A stretch of DNA of 64,000 bases from BOG-932 sp965276835 (GTDB taxonomy: Bacteria; Pseudomonadota; Alphaproteobacteria; BOG-932; Roseiterribacteraceae): positions 496,001-560,000 of the forward strand of contig OZ255631.1 of the NCBI GenBank assembly GCA_965276835.1, given 5' to 3'. Every line of letters begins with the position of its first letter. Positions within the stretch are counted from its first letter, which is position 1. The notes below the pieces were generated by a model. The model saw nothing but the letters and a program-made list of their open reading frames with translations, had not been told where the DNA came from and did not search any database. Shown here piece after piece: positions 61,065 through 64,000 of this stretch. The translations under genes and the position numbers were made by a program.

Positions 61065-62873
61065 TTAGTGGTTATCACGCGGCAGGCCTCTGGTCTGCGC
61101 GATCCGCTGATATTTTTCAGATCCCTCCAGGATAGCGCCCGTGTCGAGCTGACCGACGAGCCCGCGCTGAATCTCCTGCCACGGCGTCTGTGACGGGGGG
61201 TGAGGGTAGCCGCCGCTTTCCTTAAGCGCGCGCCGACGCAGGGCGAGTTCCTCGGGCGAAATCAGGACGTCGGCTGTGCCCCGCCTCAGGTCGATTCGCA
61301 AACGGTCGCCCGTGCGCACGAGTGCAAGGCCGCCATCGGCGGCGGCCTCAGGCGAGGCGTTGAGAATAGAGGGCGAGCCGCTCGTACCCGATTGGCGGCC
61401 GTCTCCGATGCAGGGAAGGCCATGTACGCCCTCCCGGATCAAATAGGCTGGTGGGCGCATGTTCACCACTTCCGCCGAGCCAGGGTAGCCGATAGGCCCG
61501 ACGCCACGCATGACCAGCAGTGTTTTCGGTGTGATCTTAAGCGCTGGGTCGTCGATCCTCCGATGATAATCTTCCGGGCCGTCGAACACGACAGCAGGCC
61601 CCTCGAACGCGTCGGGATCACTTGGATTGGAGAGATAGCGGGCACGAAATTCCGGACCGATGACGCTTGTCTTCATGATCGCGGCGTCAAATAGATTGCC
61701 GCGCAGCACGACAAAGCCTGCATCCGCCATCAGCGGGTCGGAAAATGGCCGGATGACGCGCGCATCGTCGATCCGTGCATTGCGGCAGTTGTCGCCGATG
61801 GTGCGGCCGTTGGCCGTGATCGCGTCTTCCGCGATCAGGCTGTACTTCATCAACTCGGCAACGACCGCGGGGACGCCGCCGGCGCGGTAGAAATCCTCGC
61901 CCAAATATTCGCCGGCCGGCTGGAGATTGACCAGCAACGGCACCTTATGACCGTAGGTCTGCCAGTCGTCGATCGACAGCTCGACCCCAATATGACGCGC
62001 GATCGCCGCCAGGTGGATCGGTGCATTGGTCGAACCGCCGATCGCGGAATTGACGACGATGGTGTTGAGAAAGGCCGACCGGGTCATGATGTCGGAAGGC
62101 TTCAGGTCCTCACCAACCATGCCGACGATCCGCTTGCCTGTACGGTAGGCGATCTCCTGCCGATCTCGATAGGGTGCCGGGATCGCGGCGGAGCCCGGAA
62201 GCTGCATGCCCAACGCTTCCGCAAGCGAATTCATCGTGGTGGCCGTGCCCATCGTGTTGCAATAGCCGGTCGAGGGCGCCGACGACGCGACGAGTTCAAT
62301 GAACCCGGCATCGTCGATCTCGCCCGCGGCCAGCATCTGGCGGGCCTTCCAAACGATCGTGCCGGAGCCGGTGCGCTCGCCCTTATGCCAGCCGTTGAGC
62401 ATCGGCCCGACCGACAGCGCAATCGCAGGAATGTTCACAGTCGCCGCCGCCATCAAGCAGGCAGGCGTAGTCTTGTCGCAGCCGATCATCAGCACTACGC
62501 CGTCAAGCGGATAGCCGTAGAGAACCTCGACTAGTCCCAGATAGGAAAGATTGCGATCGAGTCCGGCTGTGGGGCGCTTGCCGGTCTCCTGAATGGGATG
62601 GACCGGGAATTCGAGCGGAATGCCGCCGGCTTCGCGGATGCCGTCGCGGACCCGCTCAGCGAGCACAAGATGATGACGGTTGCAGGGCGACAGGTCAGAT
62701 CCGGTCTGCGCAATGCCGATGATCGGTCTGCCCGAGCGCAATTCTTCGAGGCTCAAACCGAAATTCAGATAGCGCTCGAGATAGAGCGCCGTCATGTCGA
62801 TATTGGCCGGATTGTCGAACCAGGCCTGCGACCGAAGCCTGGGTTTGTCCGTGCCGGGATTTGAATTGGTCAA
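61065..62873 (-). CDS. IlvD/Edd-family sugar-acid dehydratase (probable galactonate or related aldonate dehydratase)
   Basis: 602-residue iron-sulfur dehydratase. The three cluster cysteines are in SDLSPCNRHH, MIGCDKTTPAC and STGYCNTMGTATTMN. ARYL and the C-terminal GDGRQSGTSGSPSILNASPE block are typical of the arabinonate/xylonate/galactonate dehydratase subgroup. The operon partners DgoK and DgoA make D-galactonate the best substrate guess. TTG is preferred because GGGGAGA lies just upstream; the frame extends to 62963 without conserved sequence. First gene of the operon, divergent from the permease. Confidence 0.9.
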   Translation of the reverse strand: MTNSNPGTDKPRLRSQAWFDNPANIDMTALYLERYLNFGLSLEELRSGRPIIGIAQTGSDLSPCNRHHLVLAERVRDGIREAGGIPLEFPVHPIQETGKRPTAGLDRNLSYLGLVEVLYGYPLDGVVLMIGCDKTTPACLMAAATVNIPAIALSVGPMLNGWHKGERTGSGTIVWKARQMLAAGEIDDAGFIELVASSAPSTGYCNTMGTATTMNSLAEALGMQLPGSAAIPAPYRDRQEIAYRTGKRIVGMVGEDLKPSDIMTRSAFLNTIVVNSAIGGSTNAPIHLAAIARHIGVELSIDDWQTYGHKVPLLVNLQPAGEYLGEDFYRAGGVPAVVAELMKYSLIAEDAITANGRTIGDNCRNARIDDARVIRPFSDPLMADAGFVVLRGNLFDAAIMKTSVIGPEFRARYLSNPSDPDAFEGPAVVFDGPEDYHRRIDDPALKITPKTLLVMRGVGPIGYPGSAEVVNMRPPAYLIREGVHGLPCIGDGRQSGTSGSPSILNASPEAAADGGLALVRTGDRLRIDLRRGTADVLISPEELALRRRALKESGGYPHPPSQTPWQEIQRGLVGQLDTGAILEGSEKYQRIAQTRGLPRDNH

Positions 62874-62952
62874 TTTGATCTCCCCGCGCCAAGAGTCATG
62901 CCGGCGCGGCCAGCACGACGTGACGGATATTGACGTGCTCTCACTGCCTATA

Positions 62953-62963
62953 TACTCAGACAA
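62953..62963. promoter_or_regulatory. GntR/FadR-like site in the sugar operon/permease divergent promoter
   Basis: TACTCAGACAA matches TNGTCNGACNA with one mismatch, in the 128-bp divergent gap. DgoR-type GntR proteins control galactonate operons elsewhere, so this is a reasonable operator candidate. Confidence 0.35.
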
Positions 62964-63001
62964 TTAGTATGAAACAACCCGTTTAGGGTGTAGGGGAAAA
63001 G

Positions 63002-64000
63002 ATGCCGCAACCGCTCAAGACCGTGGTCGAGTCCGCAGCAGTGTCTGCAGATGGGGGGCACTACCGCCCGGCGCTGACGCTTCTCGCAAGCCTCTTTTTC
63101 ATTTGGGGCTTTATAACCGTCATCAACAACACTTTGCTTCCCCATCTGCGCGCGGTCTTCGATCTCAGCTATACGCAGACCACCCTGCTCGAATCCGTCT
63201 GGTTCATCGCCTATTTCTTCGCATCCCTGCCATCGGCCAGGCTGATCGAGCGGATCGGTTATCAACGAGCCTTGGTTACCGGCCTGCTGGTTATGGCCGG
63301 CGGTGCATTGCTTATGATTCCAGCGGCACGGCTTCCGTCCTACGGGGTCGTGCTCGCCGCATTGTTCGTGATCGCGAGCGGAATCACATTGCTCCAGGTC
63401 GCCGCCAATCCCTATGTCGCCGTCGTGGGACCGCCCGAGACAGCGTCATCACGCCTCAATCTGGTGCAGGCATTCAATTCGCTGGGCACGACGCTGGCGC
63501 CGCTTTTCGGCGGTTATCTGATCCTCGGCCGATCGACATCTGGCCGAGTTGCAGAGGGTGCTCATGTGCTCACCGCAGCTGAAAAGCTGGCGGATGCTCG
63601 ATCAGTGCAGCTTCCCTATCTGATCGTCGCGATCGTGCTGATCCTGCTGGCGGTTGTGATCGCACGCTTTCCGCTCCCGACAATGAGCGCCGCAACGCGC
63701 CGAAGCACCAAATCAGAGCGCAAGAACCATTCGCTTTGGGCACACCGCAATCTGGTTTTCGGCGTGCCGGCGATGTTCATCTACCTCATCGCGGAGATCG
63801 GAGTATCCAATCTTTTTATAAACTTCGTCTCCCAGCCCGAGATCGGGGACCTCACGCATGAGCAGGCGTCGCACTACCTGTTCGTGCTCTGGGGCGGAAT
63901 GATGGTCGGCCGCTTTCTCGGCAGCATTGTCATGCGTTTCGTGCCGGCGGAGCGGGTGCTCGCGCTAGCAAGCGTCGGTGCTGGATTGGTGATTCTCGTG
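63002..64000 (+). CDS. FucP-type sugar/proton MFS permease (cut by window end)
   Basis: 333 residues visible, truncated on the right. LTLLASLFFIWGFITVINNTLLPHL is the signature first helix of FucP/GluP-type sugar:proton symporters, followed by SYTQTTLLESVWFIAYFF, LLQVAANPYVAVVGP, LNLVQAFNSLGTTLAPLFGG and GRFLGS. The family imports fucose, galactose or glucose. Divergence from a galactonate-type operon suggests galactose or a related hexose. AGGGGAA precedes the ATG. Confidence 0.92.
   Translation, partial: MPQPLKTVVESAAVSADGGHYRPALTLLASLFFIWGFITVINNTLLPHLRAVFDLSYTQTTLLESVWFIAYFFASLPSARLIERIGYQRALVTGLLVMAGGALLMIPAARLPSYGVVLAALFVIASGITLLQVAANPYVAVVGPPETASSRLNLVQAFNSLGTTLAPLFGGYLILGRSTSGRVAEGAHVLTAAEKLADARSVQLPYLIVAIVLILLAVVIARFPLPTMSAATRRSTKSERKNHSLWAHRNLVFGVPAMFIYLIAEIGVSNLFINFVSQPEIGDLTHEQASHYLFVLWGGMMVGRFLGSIVMRFVPAERVLALASVGAGLVILV

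Noticed and set aside
1..64000. tRNA, rRNA, CRISPR arrays, insertion sequences, integrase or att sites
   Set aside because: None recognised: no regularly spaced repeats, no cloverleaf with CCA-type end, and no transposase or integrase frame despite the accessory character of the region.

Overview
The window comes from a GC-rich Gram-negative proteobacterium. TonB-dependent receptors opening with an IEEVIVTATRR-type TonB box, a De Ley-Doudoroff sugar-acid operon, a FucP-type permease and secreted DUF1592/DUF1552 proteins fit a sphingomonad or caulobacter, or a Steroidobacter-like gammaproteobacterium. No rRNA, tRNA, CRISPR array or intact mobile element was seen, so the taxonomy is an inference.

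The flanks are sugar catabolism. The left edge holds the end of a GH78-like alpha-L-rhamnosidase, then an aldehyde dehydrogenase, an MFS transporter and an AraC regulator. The right edge (58.6-64 kb) is a four-gene operon (IlvD/Edd dehydratase, KDGal kinase, KDPGal aldolase, SMP-30 lactonase) divergent from a FucP-type permease.

The middle (5-58 kb) is an accessory catabolic island built on a four-times repeated unit. Each unit encodes an unrecognised exported protein (called X here), a DUF1592-family protein with one CAGCH motif, and a Tat-exported DUF1552 protein with an HHxxTHEE motif. The units are A (5.3-9.6 kb), B (15.3-20.8 kb), C (30.9-35.1 kb) and D (44.2-49.8 kb, reverse strand). 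A and C form one lineage, in which the DUF1592 protein is a lipoprotein. B and D form another, in which it has a plain Sec signal and the unit ends in an extra membrane-anchored protein with three COG4315/PF03640 repeats. Unit B continues with gaps under 60 bp into a beta-hydroxyacid dehydrogenase, an HSL-type esterase, an SDR and a 4-hydroxyacetophenone-monooxygenase-like Baeyer-Villiger enzyme. This ties the exported triad to catabolism of a carbonyl compound.

Around the units lie two near-duplicate TonB receptors that each carry a C-terminal OmpA-like peptidoglycan-binding domain, five VOC proteins (two exported), two paralogous HTH regulators, and CoA-linked genes: paired acyl-CoA dehydrogenases, two crotonases and a family III CoA-transferase. 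There is also a large exported CxxCH beta-propeller-like protein. A reasonable model is TonB-driven capture of a hydrophobic or glycosylated plant- or terpenoid-type compound, periplasmic processing by the triads, and cytoplasmic Baeyer-Villiger and beta-oxidation-like degradation. The substrate and the triad chemistry cannot be read from the sequence.

Decay is visible in a frameshifted and stop-interrupted alpha/beta hydrolase (9.7-10.6 kb), an AraC remnant (38.1-38.3 kb) and a truncated SDR (54.6 kb).
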